DNA of 64,000 nucleotides from Chrysoperla carnea (Eukaryota > Arthropoda > Insecta > Neuroptera > Chrysopidae): contig NC_058339.1 of the NCBI RefSeq assembly GCF_905475395.1, positions 49,671,172 through 49,735,171 on the forward strand. The letters are read 5' to 3'. The notes under the pieces are model-generated. The model ran no database searches. It saw nothing but the letters and a program-made list of their open reading frames with translations, and was not told the origin of the DNA. Shown in pieces: positions 24,615-39,200 of the stretch. How positions within the stretch are numbered: the stretch's first letter is position 1; each line of letters begins with the position of its first letter. The position numbers and the translations under genes were made by a program.

Positions 24615-26027
24615 TTGATAATTTAATAGTGCTATGTATTCAAATATTTCAATAAATTTGTAATAATAATAAGTGTGGACCAAAATAATGAAAAAATTAA
24701 TGATGCGAATTATTTAATGAAAATCGATATTTGGGTATACAAAAATATTCTTAGTTCCTTTTTCTTATAATTTTTTTTCGATATCTTTAACCATCTATGA
24801 CGCTAGGTAAAATATTAAGAATCGGCCCTTTTTGTCAATTTTTGGCATAGTTTAAAATTCTGATTTCGGTTAAGTATTTTTTTAAATGTGGCCCATCTCT
24901 CTGTATGATTTTGTAAAATTTCAAATCGATATTCCTATAATAGTAATGCAAATATGAGGGTGTCTTCATCTTAATGTGACACACTGTATTAATTTAAAAT
25001 CCGTACTTTCATTTACTTGTACAATAATTCCATAAGTCATCAATTTCAAGAAAGGAAATATCGTCTAACGATATAATAATTTGTAATAAAGTTTTTTTTT
25101 AAATTATGATCAGCATATTTGTAACATAAATAATCAATCCGACCCTCTGGGTAATCAAGTAGTAATTCCTTCATGTTAAATTTTTTCATTTCCAGGAATA
25201 GGAATCCTTTTAAAAAAAATTATGGGTAGTAATGCTAAAATATTAATTTTTGGAAATTTTTAATCTGGCACACTACCTTCCAAAATTTTATTTACCTTAT
25301 GAAGGAGATTTAGAAAAAAAACCCTCCTTAATGGAAAGACCCTTCCCGAAAATTCACCCAAACAGATTAACCAAAGGTGGCAGAATAATAATAAATAATT
25401 CGTGATGTTTGTATTTGAGGAACATTTTAAATTAGCACATAACATTAGACCAGAGTCGGCAATTTTTTGTAATATGGTACACCTTCTCTCAGTCTAGTCC
25501 CAAGATACTAAAAAGAAGGAAATAAAAATGTAATTAAAATTTAAAAAAAATCACAACAAAATCATTTTAATTTATTTTTTTGTATATTTGGCCTTACACT
25601 TTTTTCTTTATTGAAAATATAATTTTTTTTTTAATTTCCATGTATCTAATTACATCTAATTACATCAAATTTTTTAGTCTTCTGTGTTTTTTTATTGTCT
25701 GTGAAAGTAATATATAATTATCGTTTACGTATGTGTTATCTACTTAAATTAAGTACAATTTCTTATTAACAAAACCATTTTAAAGTATATAATATTTAAT
25801 TTTTATGTACAATGATCATCATACACTAATTTAAGCATGATTCCCGCCGAAGAGTACACAATCAAATGCATCCTGCTTAATTTTTGTTCAATATCTTTCT
25901 TCAAAATTTTAACCCTGTTCAATATCTTCTCGTTTAGGTATTTAATTGATCTATTGAAACAGTGGAGTACTAAAAATTTTTCCCCAATTCAAGATTTTCA
26001 AAAAGTTTTTAGAGGTTGGAATACATT

Positions 26028-26234
26028 TTTTCCGATTCATTTAGATTTATTGGAAATTATTTAGAATTTTTAACTGGAGGTTAATTCTTATACAGGGTGT
26101 TAAAATGTTCGAAATCTACCCTGAATTCTAAAAAATAATCACTTTTTTTCCAATTCATTTCGATTCATTGGTAATTACTTAGAATTTGTTAAAAAGTGCA
26201 AAATCCTCCCTGAATTTTAGAAAATAATCACTTA
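26028..26234. repeat. Imperfect tandem duplication, units of about 90-120 bp
   Basis: CCGATTCATTTAGATTTATT ... CTGAATTCTAAAAAATAATC is followed by CCAATTCATTTCGATTCATT ... CTGAATTTTAGAAAATAATC. The first unit carries extra bases, including a TACAGGGTG block. Confidence 0.6.
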
Positions 26235-28064
26235 AAAAAGACTAAGACAACAGTTTTAGAATTTCCCTCGTTCAATTTAATGATGGCCTTGGATTTGAGC
26301 TTAACCACAAAGGTTACTTCAAGCTCAAGTGTATTTTTTAAATGAGATCTTATGTCTTCTTCTTGATTACTTCCACGTTCACCAACAGCATGGTAATAAA
26401 TCCATGTGCGAACGAATCGCCAGATTTTTTACTCTCATCTATCTCATCTATTTATGTACAAATCCCATAATAATGTACTTTTTTGCCTAATAGTGTTGAC
26501 ACTTGACTTAATAAGTATCTACTTATAAATTTTAACAAATTTAATATAACGTTTCTTTTTTTTTTTACCAAATTCACATTTCTTTGGAATTGTAAACACA
26601 ATTGAAACAAACCATTCTTATAATTAATCTAACAAATTCATTAATGCTTTTTTATGTATTCAGCAAATTTTTAAGTATACATAATTTTAATAAGGTACTA
26701 TAGTAAATTATAATCACTATTAAAAAACGGAATATATTGGTAAAAAGTCACTTTCTTCGATTATTTTATATTTAAGATTAACCAAGTCTTAATTAAATTA
26801 GTAGTTGTTTTACTACAAATTTGTATATCTAGAAAAATTCAAGGCATTTTTGAAGGCACTATTTTAGTAGTACTTATTTTTCCTTGCTCGTACGGACAAA
26901 AAAACATAAAAAATAAACTATTTCCTATGTTTTTTTACTTTTATTCGAGATAAAAATTATTTCCTATTTTTTGACTTGTATGATCGATTTTTGATGGATC
27001 TTTTTATCAGACCAAGCGGGTAGATCAAAAAACATAAAAAATAATAAATGTCTCTAATGCAGCTTTCAGTTCAATGCTCACAGAACCCATGTAAGTGCCT
27101 AGCACCTAAATTGATTGCATTGGAACGTATCAACTTATGAAATAAAATATAAAAAAGTAAAATATGAAAAAAATATACAAAATCAGAGCGATAAAAATAT
27201 GTTCTTCGATTTATTTATAAAGCTCTTAATTTTACGTAAGTTAATTTCGCTAATTATAAGTACGTGTTTTTAATATTTGTCTATACCAGCGGTGAGCAAA
27301 TTCAGTTTTCGGACGCAAAAAAAAAAACTGTCCCAAATTTACAAAAAAATTTTTTAAGAATAAAAAATATCGGGATTTGTCTCTTAAGAATGCCTGCTAC
27401 TTCTTACATGAAATTATCAAATTTTACACAAAATAAAGCAATCGAGAGTAAAAACTGTTTGCGCAGCACTGGTCTAGCCCACTTGTACCTATCTAATTAA
27501 ATTCATTTAATTTATATACAACAGCATTTAAAATTTTCTCTGTTTCTAACAACTTTGTTTTGAAATTAATATTTTTATGATATCACTGGAATTATTTTTC
27601 CTAATATGTATAATGAAAGCGTTTCATTTGGCCACTTATACGCTTCAAGTACATTTGTGACATTAACTTTTAACACGATTAGTTTCTTCAAGCGTGGATC
27701 CAGATACTTTTTTGGGTGAAAATATGAATTTTTCATGAGTATTTTTTTGTTTCACTAGACCTTTGATTTATAAAAAAAACACCAAAAGCTTACCCATTTT
27801 GCGATTAAACTACAAATTCATAGCTTCTACTAAAAATTCTCTGGAATTTCAATGCTCAGGACGACATGTCCTAACATGAAATTGTACTGATTTTTATCCA
27901 AATCGGAACCAAAAAAATTTTCCCGATTTTACAATTTTCTTAAGAGCTTTTCGAATGAGTTTTTAATGATTTCTGGATCCTTATTACTCTGAATAATCCA
28001 TAAACATGAACAATTACTTTATATTCAAGAACTTTAAATAAATACATAGTATAAAACAAAATCG

Positions 28065-28478
28065 CTTCAATCCGTCTGTCTGTCCCTAATTCCTATGTAT
28101 GCTTAGATCTTTAAAACTACGCAACGGATTTTGATGCGTTTCTAATAGATAAAGTTATTTAAGAGGCAGTATATAGTAGAGTAAGGAGATGAAAATGAAA
28201 TAGGGGTTGATAGGGCTGTATTTCAAAAACTGTGAAAGTTGGGCATCGACAAGATATACAACCAGATTCAAGAATTGTTTTTATCTATTTTTAACCTTTG
28301 AGGGGTGGAAAGACCTTTGAGGAGTGAAGCGAGAAAGTGGGGATGAAGAATCGAATATTTTCAAATATACCCAAGTGAGGTATCAAATAAAAGACCATGA
28401 CGTGTACACTACAACCCCTACACAGGAGATATGGGGGGAGTCGCAATGTTGCCCAGCAAAGCGGGTAGTTCTCAGCTA
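28065..28478 (+). mobile_element. Helitron-like copy H3 (5' boundary approximate)
   Basis: It ends CAGCAAAGCGGGTAGTTCTCAGCTAG then T. Its 3' half (ATCAAATAAAAGACCATGAC, ATGTTGCCCAGCAAAGCGGG) matches H1 and H2, while its 5' half (AACTACGCAACGGATTTTGA) differs. Confidence 0.65.
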
Positions 28479-28938
28479 GTAGAAGATATTTAAGAAACTA
28501 CTCATCCATGCATTAAAGGAACCCGATTGTTGTATTATTTGGGCCACAATTATTCTAGCTACGTGCTATCCAACTGTATAATGCACTACATCTATGGGCT
28601 GCAAGTGATTTGCTAACCACTAACAATAATTATTTTATTGTGTCTCTGGATCCACGCTTTTAAAAATAAAATTGGTTATGGCCTGTACACTTAAACAAAT
28701 ACAGAAAAAAAATTTCATTAATAACAATGTATCACCAGTCATCTGGTGGTACATATCTGCAGTAGACCATTTCCAATCTTCGTCAAAACCATGAAGGTTA
28801 GAACTAAACCTTCGTATCAAAAATAATTGCGCCTTATTTATATTTTCAATATACGTTTTTTTGAAGAACTAAACTCCATTTAAATTAAATAACCGTGTAA
28901 AGGAAATGTATCCATTCTTTAATTTTCTAAATCGTACT

Positions 28939-30251
28939 TCACTTTTTCTTCATAAAAAACGCTTGAATTTCTTCTAAAGATTTACCTTTTGTCTCAGGTA
29001 CACAATAATAACAATAAATTGTACATAAAATTGATATAACTGAAAAGAACGCAAAACTAGTATACATTCCATAAGCGTCCGTCATTACTTGAAAGAATTT
29101 TAACATCGTAATCGACGAAATCGGTAAACATAAACTTGTAACACATACAGCAATCGATTTTACATCATTTGCAAATAATTCACCAACCATTATAAATGGT
29201 ACATTCCCTAATCCAATGTTAAAAACAAAATTATACAAAATTAATGAACATAATGGAATCCAATTAAATGTGTCAACATTTTGTTTTAAATGTTCTTTAC
29301 AAAAGAGATATATTGCTAATACACCTAATGAGATGGCGCATCCTATACACGAGGATATTAACAAAAATCTTCGTCCACTTTTATCAATAATAAATACTGA
29401 GATAATTAGCGCAGCTAATTGAATAAAACATGTTATAATCGAGCCCCAATATGGGGATATACTTCCACCACTTTCCTCAAAAATATTTTGACAATACGAT
29501 AAAATAGGCATTTTGCCAGTTACTTGTATCGAAAAGAATAATATACAAATTACATATAACGGTTGACGATTTTTCCGCTCCGAAATTAATTTCTTAAAAG
29601 CTACCATTAATGGAACTTTTTTTTGTATTCCTTTCGCCATACGTGTTAATTCTTCATCAACCATTGTATGTCCACGTAATTTCTCTAAAGTTTCACGTGC
29701 TTTTTCATTTTTACCACGCATCAAATAGAAATATGGTGTTTCTGGCATCCACATAAAAGTTACAAACAGTGCAACAGGAATTATTGTACTAATATAAGCG
29801 AATTCACTAATTGTTGTTAATGGTCCTACTGAATACGAGGTTAACACTCCTAGCACATATGTAATTCCCATAAATGTTCCTAAAGCACCACGTATTGATG
29901 GTTGTGCTATTTCACCAATGTAGGTTCCAATTACTATTTTACCATAACCAGAGCCTAAGCCACCAATAAAACGTGCGGTAAACAAGGCTTCGAATGAGGT
30001 AACTTGAGCGATTAATATCCATGATATAATTAATGGTATAGCACTGAATAATATACCACGTTTACGACCAAATACATCAACGGTAGCAGCCATTAAAAAT
30101 ACTGATGGTAGAGTTCCTAATTGCATTGCTCCTGCAACCCATGGTGATTGAGCACTTGTGATTGGTACAGGAGAATCAGCGGCTCTTAATTTTGGTAGAG
30201 ATGGTGAAGACCAGCCGACTATTAATCCAGTTGAGAATTTTGTTAATGAAC
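28939..30251 (-). CDS. Tret1-like: Gene B exon 2 (TM1 to C-terminus, fused exon)
   Basis: The acceptor is a T-rich tract ending in TTTTCAG. The frame starts GSLTKFSTGLIVGW and continues without a break to the TAA at 28939-28941. It spans what is two exons in genes A and C: the Glu codon at the intron site of the neighbours (residue 143, in TSFEALFTARF) is intact and uninterrupted. Confidence 0.93.
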
Positions 30252-33200
30252 CTGAAAATATAAAAAAAATTTATAAATATTTACGTTTGTCTTTAATTTT
30301 ATGTAATTCAAAAACATCTGTGTACTAGACATTATTCTCAAATCAGGGGAGATATTCGTAATGCTTTTTAAGCTCTCTAATTATAAAAAGTATATAAAGC
30401 ATTATATTTTTATTTTTTTCGGGCGAAATGTATTTATTTAAAAAATGAAAAGGATTAAAATAGAAAATGAAAAAATTCTTAAAAAATAAGTCTCCCCCCA
30501 GTGAAGTTGTTACATCTTTTGGGCAAAGTTTCTTCTATTTATATGGCAACATCTTATTGAACAACTCTGTAAATACAATATGCATTACGCCCAAAGAATT
30601 CCAAATGAGAGGTGATTATTTTACGCTTTAAAGATATGAAATATATAAATAAATGTTATTAGTTGTAATAAATTTTAATATTTATAATAATTTTATAAAA
30701 TTGAATTTTTTTATATTAAATTGAAATTTTTTTTATAGCTATACAATGTATGTAGCTACGTCCGTGTTTGATTGTATTATCTATCAAGATAATTATGGTC
30801 CAATATAATAATTATCATTAAGCTTTATTATGGCACTCCGTTTTACTTTTCAAAATCATGAAAAAATTGTTCACGTAATTATAAACAGTGCAAATAATAA
30901 ATTATGCTGTGACGATGATAGTTTTATCTCAAATAGTAACAGAGTATTAAATTAATTCATATAAATAAAAAATTTACTAAATTTCGTAACCCCCAATTTC
31001 ATATAAAAATTTTTGTATTATATAAATACGTATTTTCGACTACCATGAATAATAAAATTTATTTAGAGACGGGCAGACAACCGGAAAAGGGACTAATTAG
31101 GTGATTTTATGAACACCAATACCAAAATTTGTTTGGTACTATCAATTCTTTTAAGCGTTACAAACTTGGGACTAAGCTTAGTATACCTAAATATATATTT
31201 CATATATACATGGTATAAAAATCTGCGTTATATAGGAAACATTTTACTGACAATAAAATTATGCTTTGTTATTTTAATTTTATTTGAAAAACTTAACGTT
31301 AAAATAATGTAAAATGTTTTTTTATATTAATTACCTATGTATTTTAATTACCCATTTGATATGCAAAACGGTTTTAAAAAGTTTCCAACACCTGGGGTGA
31401 TCATAATAGTAGGTTTTTTCCAATACTTTTCAGGCACGGATTTAGAAATTTTTAATTTTCGCAGGCAGTTTTAAAATCTATCAATGAAGACTTTCTTTTT
31501 AGTCGTAGTCGAATCTTCGAAACCTTTATTTTTTAAACTTCGTTTATCTTTATCTACGCTGACTCCGCAGGGGTTTCAGTTTTTCCAATATTGACGCTAC
31601 TTTAAAGTTTCAGATTTTCCTGTGTGCCTGTTCGATTAATCTGGGCCAGGATGTTTTTCTTTTAAATTAGTTAAAGAATTTTCTAGGGAAAAATATAATT
31701 AAAGCATATTACTCATACATCTTGTCACTGGTATGGTATTGTGTTTTATATGTAGAAGCTGCAAAGAGTGTATTACGCCGATTATTGTACTATCCAAATG
31801 CGATTGTTATTAAATTATATTACACTTTAAAAGTACGTTGCAAAATTTAATAAATAAAACTCTTTGATATAACTTCAGTAGTTTTTTTTCGACTCACAAA
31901 CGAACATCAGGAAAATCTACTGTGCTTTTGTAAAAGAAGAAAATAACGGCTACGAATACTGACACATCAATATCTTTTAATAATAATTGATGTGAATAAA
32001 AAATATTACGAAGCAAATATTTGATTAAGCATTAAGTATAAGAAATTCTAATATTTACACATTACATGTATAAAAAATAATACTTAAGGTAAATGTACAT
32101 TATTACGGGTTAGTACGTTATTCCGGGAGTTTTTTCTTTTAATCAAAAAATAAGAAACACTAAATAAATTTTTGATTTTAAAAAATAACAGAGCCTGTAG
32201 CACTAAAATATGAACAAAAAAAATCGACTTTTGAACAAATCAAATCACTCTTAAATACTCATATCAATCGAAAAAGTGATCAATCGGTTAACATCTGGTT
32301 TTATAACCAATATGTTGTCTTTGAACGTAAGATGACAGTGTCAGATTGTTAAGCTTTTTTTAGTTTACTGGTAAGTTTATAATTATTGAATATGTAAAAA
32401 TATTGATTAGAATGAATAAATAAATCGTTTTAAAGCATTTTCAAATTATTTTAATTAATTATTTTCTTTAAATTATGAATCCCGGAATTATGTTCTTAAA
32501 TCAGTGATAGTGAACCATATTACGGGAGTCTACCGTAATTAGGGAAAATAAGAGGTAATTATTTTTAACTCTCGTTTAAAATTGGTGTTATAATTATTAA
32601 AATATTTTTTACTGATTGAAGCAGTAGATACCGTAGATTTTTGTGAGGTAATTACGGGATATGTTTTTTTTTTAATTTGGCATAATTTATGCTTAAATAC
32701 TTGCTTTTTATGATAAGTATATAATGTGTTTTCAACTCCCGGAATAATGAGCAGAGTTTTTACTTATGTATACAATTCCGGGAGTATCACATAATAAAGG
32801 AGAAAATTGAAACTTGATTTTATTTTGTTATTTAAATTAATTATTGATGATTATTAATGCTAAAATAACTTTTACTATTATTAAAAGAATTTAAGAAAAT
32901 AACAATTCTATTAACTTCATTAATTTAATAACGATAATATTTATAATACCAGTGATTTATTGTCATTACTATTTCGCAATATGTTATGATTTTTTTTAAA
33001 ATTAATTAAAAATTAAAAATTTTTATTTTTCAATCAAATTTTATATGATAATACTCAATAATATTATTTACATTAAACAAAACAATTTTTTTATTTTACC
33101 TATGTTAAGTGTGTATCCCGGAATTATGTACTTTCATTCCCGGAGTCAGGTTCAAAGCCAAATTTTATCACGGAATTAGAGACAAACTCGAAGTCCAGAA

Positions 33201-36200
33201 AATTAACGTTTAATACTATAAATTAAAGACTTTGGGATGAAAAAATGATCAAAACTAATTCTCAATAAATCATTTTATACAACAAATCAATTTTTATAGT
33301 GGAAATATTTATATTTATTTCAATAATCAGCTTCAAAGTGGATTATGCCTAAACATCCCGTAATATGGTACATTTACCTTAGTCTTATTAGACTTGTGGC
33401 GGTAATTATTTATATCAATTAACTATTTAATACCATTATTCATTTTTCCCTAATTAATTATGTAATAGAATATATTCATAAAATGTTAATAGTTTAAAGA
33501 AGCAAACATTTATCTTGCAAACTCGGATTTAAAGAAGATACACATACTCTCTAATAAGAAACGAAATTAAGGATGTATGAGCATGACAACAATGTTTGAT
33601 TTAAAGGCTCAAAATTTGTTTGTAGGTAGTCTTTTACTCAATGAATATGTGGTTAAAATTTCAGCTTAGGTATCCGTGCAAATTTTTAAGAAAAAAGTCA
33701 TTAAAAATCGATATAAAATACATTGGCTCTTATGGAGGAATCTCAAAAAACGACATATTTTGGAAGTTTTTGATAATTTTCATTTGGAATGAATGAAAAC
33801 AAATTTTAAAAAAACTTTTTAATAGAAAGTAAACATATTAGCAATGAATTAGAAAAGAAAAAAACTAAGTGTCACCGTCCATATAAGGGATGTAAGAGCA
33901 GGGTAGATTAAGGGTTGAAATTATTTTTATCTTATTTTCAACTTTGATGATGAATTTTGTTATAACTTCATGAATGTAGACGAAAAATAAGAATAAAATT
34001 TTTCGATATGTGTCTTGGTTTTCGAAATATCGAAAGCTAAATAATTAAACAAAATTTTCAATTTTCGATATTTTGAAAATTAAGCCAGATATCGAAAAAT
34101 TTTATTCTTACTTTTCGTCTTATATCGTCAAGTAATAATATAAATTTATCATCAAAATTGAAAATATCTATTTTTAAATTTGTGCCCCCACTACCATGCT
34201 CATACATCCTTAAGTACTTTGAGTAATTAGCAAATGATTTAAGAAAATCTTTGCCATAACAAGTGAATACAGTCGAATAGCTCGTAGCTATTCTTTTAAG
34301 TCCGGTGAAGCGGGCGGCTATCAAGCTAGTAGTTTATAATAAAATAAGTTATTATAGTTTATTATAACATTTTGGATGCACGTTACAAATAACCTAAATA
34401 ATAATAATAGTGTAAAAAAATAAATATAATACTAAATATATACATAAAAATAAGCATAATAGCCGTTATTACTGTTATTTTTAATATTTTTCAATGAATA
34501 TCCGTTGTTTTCTGAGCAATATTTATCATTATCCTCTTCCTTTGAACGTAACAATGGGTAATTAAATTTTATTATATTAATTAAATATTACCTATTTATT
34601 TATACTTTTTGTAATCTCAAAATCGATTATTTATGATTATATATTTTAGACTTTACTTACCATCGTTATTATACTGCCTATACATAACAACCTTTATGAT
34701 CAATTCATAATTAACTAGTATGAAAATCTCCTATACGAATAATCGTGGGCGAACGATAAAATGGAACATTTTCATCAAAGATGTAGAAAATTAATTTTTA
34801 TATACTTTATATAAAAGAGATTTAGATGTATAAGTATAATATTTATTTAAATATTTGAACTTTAAGAGGAAAAAATAAAATTTTCGTCAATCCACTTTTT
34901 AAATTTTGTTCCATTTGCGGTATACGACATTTAACTAATTTGATAAAGTTATTTTTTACGTTTAGATATGAATAAGAGTTAAATCATACGCGTTACTAGA
35001 TAATTGCATTTTTTTATTACTCGAAAAATAATTATTCGAATATAATGAAATTTGAAATATACAATCAATCTCAATATTAAACGATTGGAATGATTCAGGT
35101 TTTTGATATAACCTGCATTCAAAATTTCATTCCAAATTTTACAAAATTCAGATAGTTACCTATTGAGGAATATGTAAAATTGAGACTCAAAAATTGAATT
35201 GAAAAAAATGTAAATACCTATCCCCATATGTACATATGTTATAAATGTGAAAGTAAGAATGTTTGTTTGTAACGCTTTCACGCAAAGACTACTGAATGGA
35301 TTTGATTGAAATTCTAGAATAATATAACTCACACATCATGTTTTTTAAAAAAATTAAAAAAAAAAAAAATTAAATTTAGTCTGGCATTTTATTGCGCTAC
35401 CTATGACCATCATTTTTAACCATAAATTAGAGATTGCTGTAAAAATGGTAAAAATGAAATTCATGACCATCTGTTCTGATATGCTCAATGAAATATGATT
35501 ATTTTACATTTAATACAAAAAGTTGGAGACTCAGTGGCGTAGCTCGCCTTGAAGGGGCCCCATATCAAAATTATTTAGGGGGCCCAAATTAAGGGTGAAG
35601 ATTTCTCACAAAAGAAACAAAATTGCGTGCATTAAATTAAAATAAATATTTATTGATTGATTATAAGTTATCACTTCCTCCTAGTAATTGACCTAGCCAA
35701 ACAATTCAAAATAAATATACACTTTTGTTGCCTTTTTTCGGTAAATTGCTTTATTGAAACATGTATATAGCTGAAGACGATTTCAGTTTTTCTATGCTTA
35801 CGTAATTAATTAATGGCCCTTCAAGTGACATTGTGGATAACATTTACTAATTTTTGCTTGCATATGTAAGGGGCCTCTGTAGCTCGGGAGCCCCGTATCA
35901 TTGATACGGCTGATACGGCGGTAACTACGCCCCTGGAGACTGTACATATATTTTACTTGTGTATAACAATCCCTATTTCTATTTAAAGTGTTATGGAAAG
36001 CGCATAAGTGAGAGCAAGTGAGGTGAAAGCTATAACACGGTGGTCTTTACCAGTCTTTACTTTTAAACTCGAAGCGGGCGGGTTTCAAGCGAGTGTTTAT
36101 AAATAAGCAAAATTTTAGGAAATACAATTAATTATTGCTTTTATTAAGTAACCATGAGCCCCCTAATTATATCACAAACAAATTTTTTTTGATAAATTTT

Positions 36201-39200
36201 AATAAATAAATATTTTTAATTATCATATTAGTTGTGATTAATGTATCATGTGATTACATTATTATTAATTGATTTAAATTGTCAGGATACAAATAAAAAT
36301 TGTATTTAAAATCATAAATTATTACATGAATATTTTTAAGATTTCACAATTTCAATCAACTGTTTTTTTTAAAGTTATCAAATAATTGACATACGTGATA
36401 CTGTTAAAGTATATTCGATATAACAGTAATAAATGAAAGATAATATCTATATATTTATTAGCTATTTGTTGTATATAAGTCTGGTATGAGTCGATAAGAC
36501 CACAAAATTATAAAAAAAAGTATGAAAAATAAGTCTGATGTAAAAAGATTTGCTTTACTATATTATAAACTAGCTGTTACCCGCCCGCTTCGCGTGGCCA
36601 AATCGTCATCGGATGTGGGGGTAGAATTTCATAAAATTTATTCTTAACAGCTCAAAAACGCGAAAAAAAAGCATTCTGGCCATGTTTCAAAGTATTAATA
36701 GCTATAGATTGAAATTTACGAATTTTTTCTTAATTTGACGCCCACGCACGGGCACGTCAGGGGGGTGGAATGTCACAGAATTCGTTTTTAAAAAATTTCT
36801 AAATGTAATTTAAAACATTCTGACCAAGTTTTGAACTATTAAAAGCCATAATTCAAAAATATGAATTTTTTATTCATGAACACCCCCGCAACCCCCCTTG
36901 TGGGTGGAATTTCGTAAAATCCGTTCTTAGCTGACCTCTACTTGGCAAAAGGAATATTCCTGCCAAATTTCAAGTCTCTAGGTCTTATAGTTCTAGAGAT
37001 ATCGTGATGAGTGACTATCTATATCTATAGAAAGTCTCCTATATATTTATAGATAAAAAAGAAACCAGAATCAGTTATTTTCTGACTAAGTAGATATTTG
37101 TATTCATTGATAAATTATAGTAAAAAATATTTTCTACAACTTTGATTTAGTAGCAGAACAATTTTCAGATTGAAAAATTTCTAATTTGTTTTATGATTAA
37201 GTAAAAATCGCCTTTCTTCGGAAATTCTCCGCTTCCTTCGGAAATTTGCTTATAAATGCGGAATAATGTAATAAAGTTTCTTTTCATAAATTATTTCTAA
37301 CTGTTTGCAGAAGTAGGTATTGCAGAAAAAGGAGCATGTACTGTATGTATCAAAAAATAGTAAATAGGTTACATCTCCTACATAAATCGTAGATATGAAA
37401 GAAGGAAATCATTTCCATTTGGATACATCTGTATACGAACGTCTAAGATCGTGTAGTTTTGTTATTGAACCACTGCTTGGTTAGAGGGATATCTGGTTCC
37501 AAATTTAAAATTGTATCTGATCATTATATAATAGAAAAATTGGGTTATTGATCCAAGTTTCATTCGTCAATAACCAGTATCAAGGTCATTCTCTCACATT
37601 ACCCTTAACGTCATAACTATAATAATAAACATGATTTCAAGAACGACCTTTATTTTTTTAATAATTATAGTTTATTTATTATAAACAATGTCCAATTTAT
37701 ATAATACAAATTATTAATATGCAAATATTCGAATTAATCAATTGATATCCATAACGTACAGTTTTCGTTGACGTGCATAATATTAATAACGTTTAATAAT
37801 GAATTGTTGTTTGAAGAGCACCACAAAAACCAAATATAGATGCATAAGCTGAAAATGAAAGTCGGTGAGCTATTTTAAGTGGGATATGATTGGAAATCCA
37901 ATCTAAAAAGTGTAAAATAAAATAAAAATATTTAAAAAACAGAAAAGACAAAAGAAAATCCAGTAATTTACATATCGATTTTAACAGTTTAATGAATCCC
38001 GAATAAGTCACTAGTTGTTATATAAGGCAGTCGTGATTTTATATTTTTATACCATGTATATGAAATATATACATGGTATATTAAGTTTAGTCCCAAGTTT
38101 GTAACGCTTGAAAATATTGATACTACCAACAAAATTTTGGTACAGTTGTTCATAAAATCACCTAATTAGTCCGTTTTCGGTTGTCTGTCCGTCTGTTTTT
38201 CAACAAGATAACTCAAAAACGAAAAGAGATATCAAGTTGAAATTTGTATAGCGTATTCAGGACATAAAAAGTGAGGTCAAGTTCGCAAATGAGCAACATA
38301 GATCTATTGGGTCTTTGGTCCGTAGGACCCATCTTGTAAACCGTTAGAAAAAAAAATAAAAGTTTAAATATAAAAAATGTTCCTTATAAAAAAATTAACA
38401 ATTTTTTTTTGAAACATTTTTTCATAAACATAACTATTTACCCGCGAAGGCGCCAATAAGGTACAAATTAGGTATGAGGCTATCTAAGAGTGGATGATTC
38501 TTTCTTTAATTACATGACGTAAAAAAACAAACGAATGGGTCGTTAACACTGTCTCTACATAGTATTTTAACACTTAACTCAGTCAATTGTTTGTTTTCAC
38601 TTGTTTAAATAAATTCTTTTTCAATATAACTCTAAGTTGAAGGAAATAAAAATTCATCAGGTCATTTTGTCGTTCAGTTTGATATTTACAGAGAAATTCT
38701 ACGTTCAAAGTATCGTGCAATTTAAAAAAAAAAAATTCTCAACGAATGTTTCTTATCCCCTCATTTTATGTATCTTATTGTTAGATACTTTTTATTTTCG
38801 GGCTTGATCATTTTCTGCCTTGATTTTATCGTTAATTTTTAATGATACAGTCTGTACTTGCGTGCGTATATGATACCATTTGTGTCAACATTTAAACATA
38901 TTTTTACTATGTAAATTTGATCGAGTAAAAAACAAACTATAGATTATGAATTTTGTTCTGAAATATACATTAGATAGCTAATATTTTGGTATTAAAACTG
39001 AATTAATCATTAAAATTGAGAACCTAAATAAAATACCAAAGAATTGGATAAGTATGCGGATAAAAATTCATCTGTATAGTAACGTTTAAAATAATATAAA
39101 ATTTGGTGTTTATAATGAGTTTGCAAATGAAATTTTTCACGGCAACAATTTTTAACTTCATTTTCGGTCCTGCTAATATAGGTTACTCTAGCAGATTACT

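Larger units (their letters stand above)
24036..24986. mobile_element. TIR MITE family M1, copy 2, interrupted by two younger insertions
   Basis: The termini CAGTGTGTCGCATTTAAGAT and ATCTTAATGTGACACACTG are flanked by TA (24034-24035 and 24987-24988). The interior right half (TTTTTTTCGATATCT...ATTAAGAATCGG) matches copy 1. About 0.5 kb of extra DNA inside is accounted for by the pogo-like MITE and hairpin listed next. Confidence 0.8.
16881..28938. other. Intergenic between genes A and B, 12 kb
   Basis: It includes the 5' flank of gene A (about 16881-17500, extremely AT-rich, no recognisable core promoter). There is a tandem duplication at 18216-18346, a palindrome and repeat near 21334-21520, a small MITE at 23871-23990, nested elements at 24036-24986, a tandem duplication at 26028-26234 and a Helitron-like copy ending at 28478. 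No gene is supported. Confidence 0.55.

Noticed and set aside
31109-31312. 67-codon open frame with a hydrophobic product
   Set aside because: It lies in an R1 repeat fragment; the same DNA recurs elsewhere without the frame.
34058-34324. 88-codon minus-strand open frame
   Set aside because: It spans the M2 MITE and the adjoining Helitron end, so it is an element by-product.
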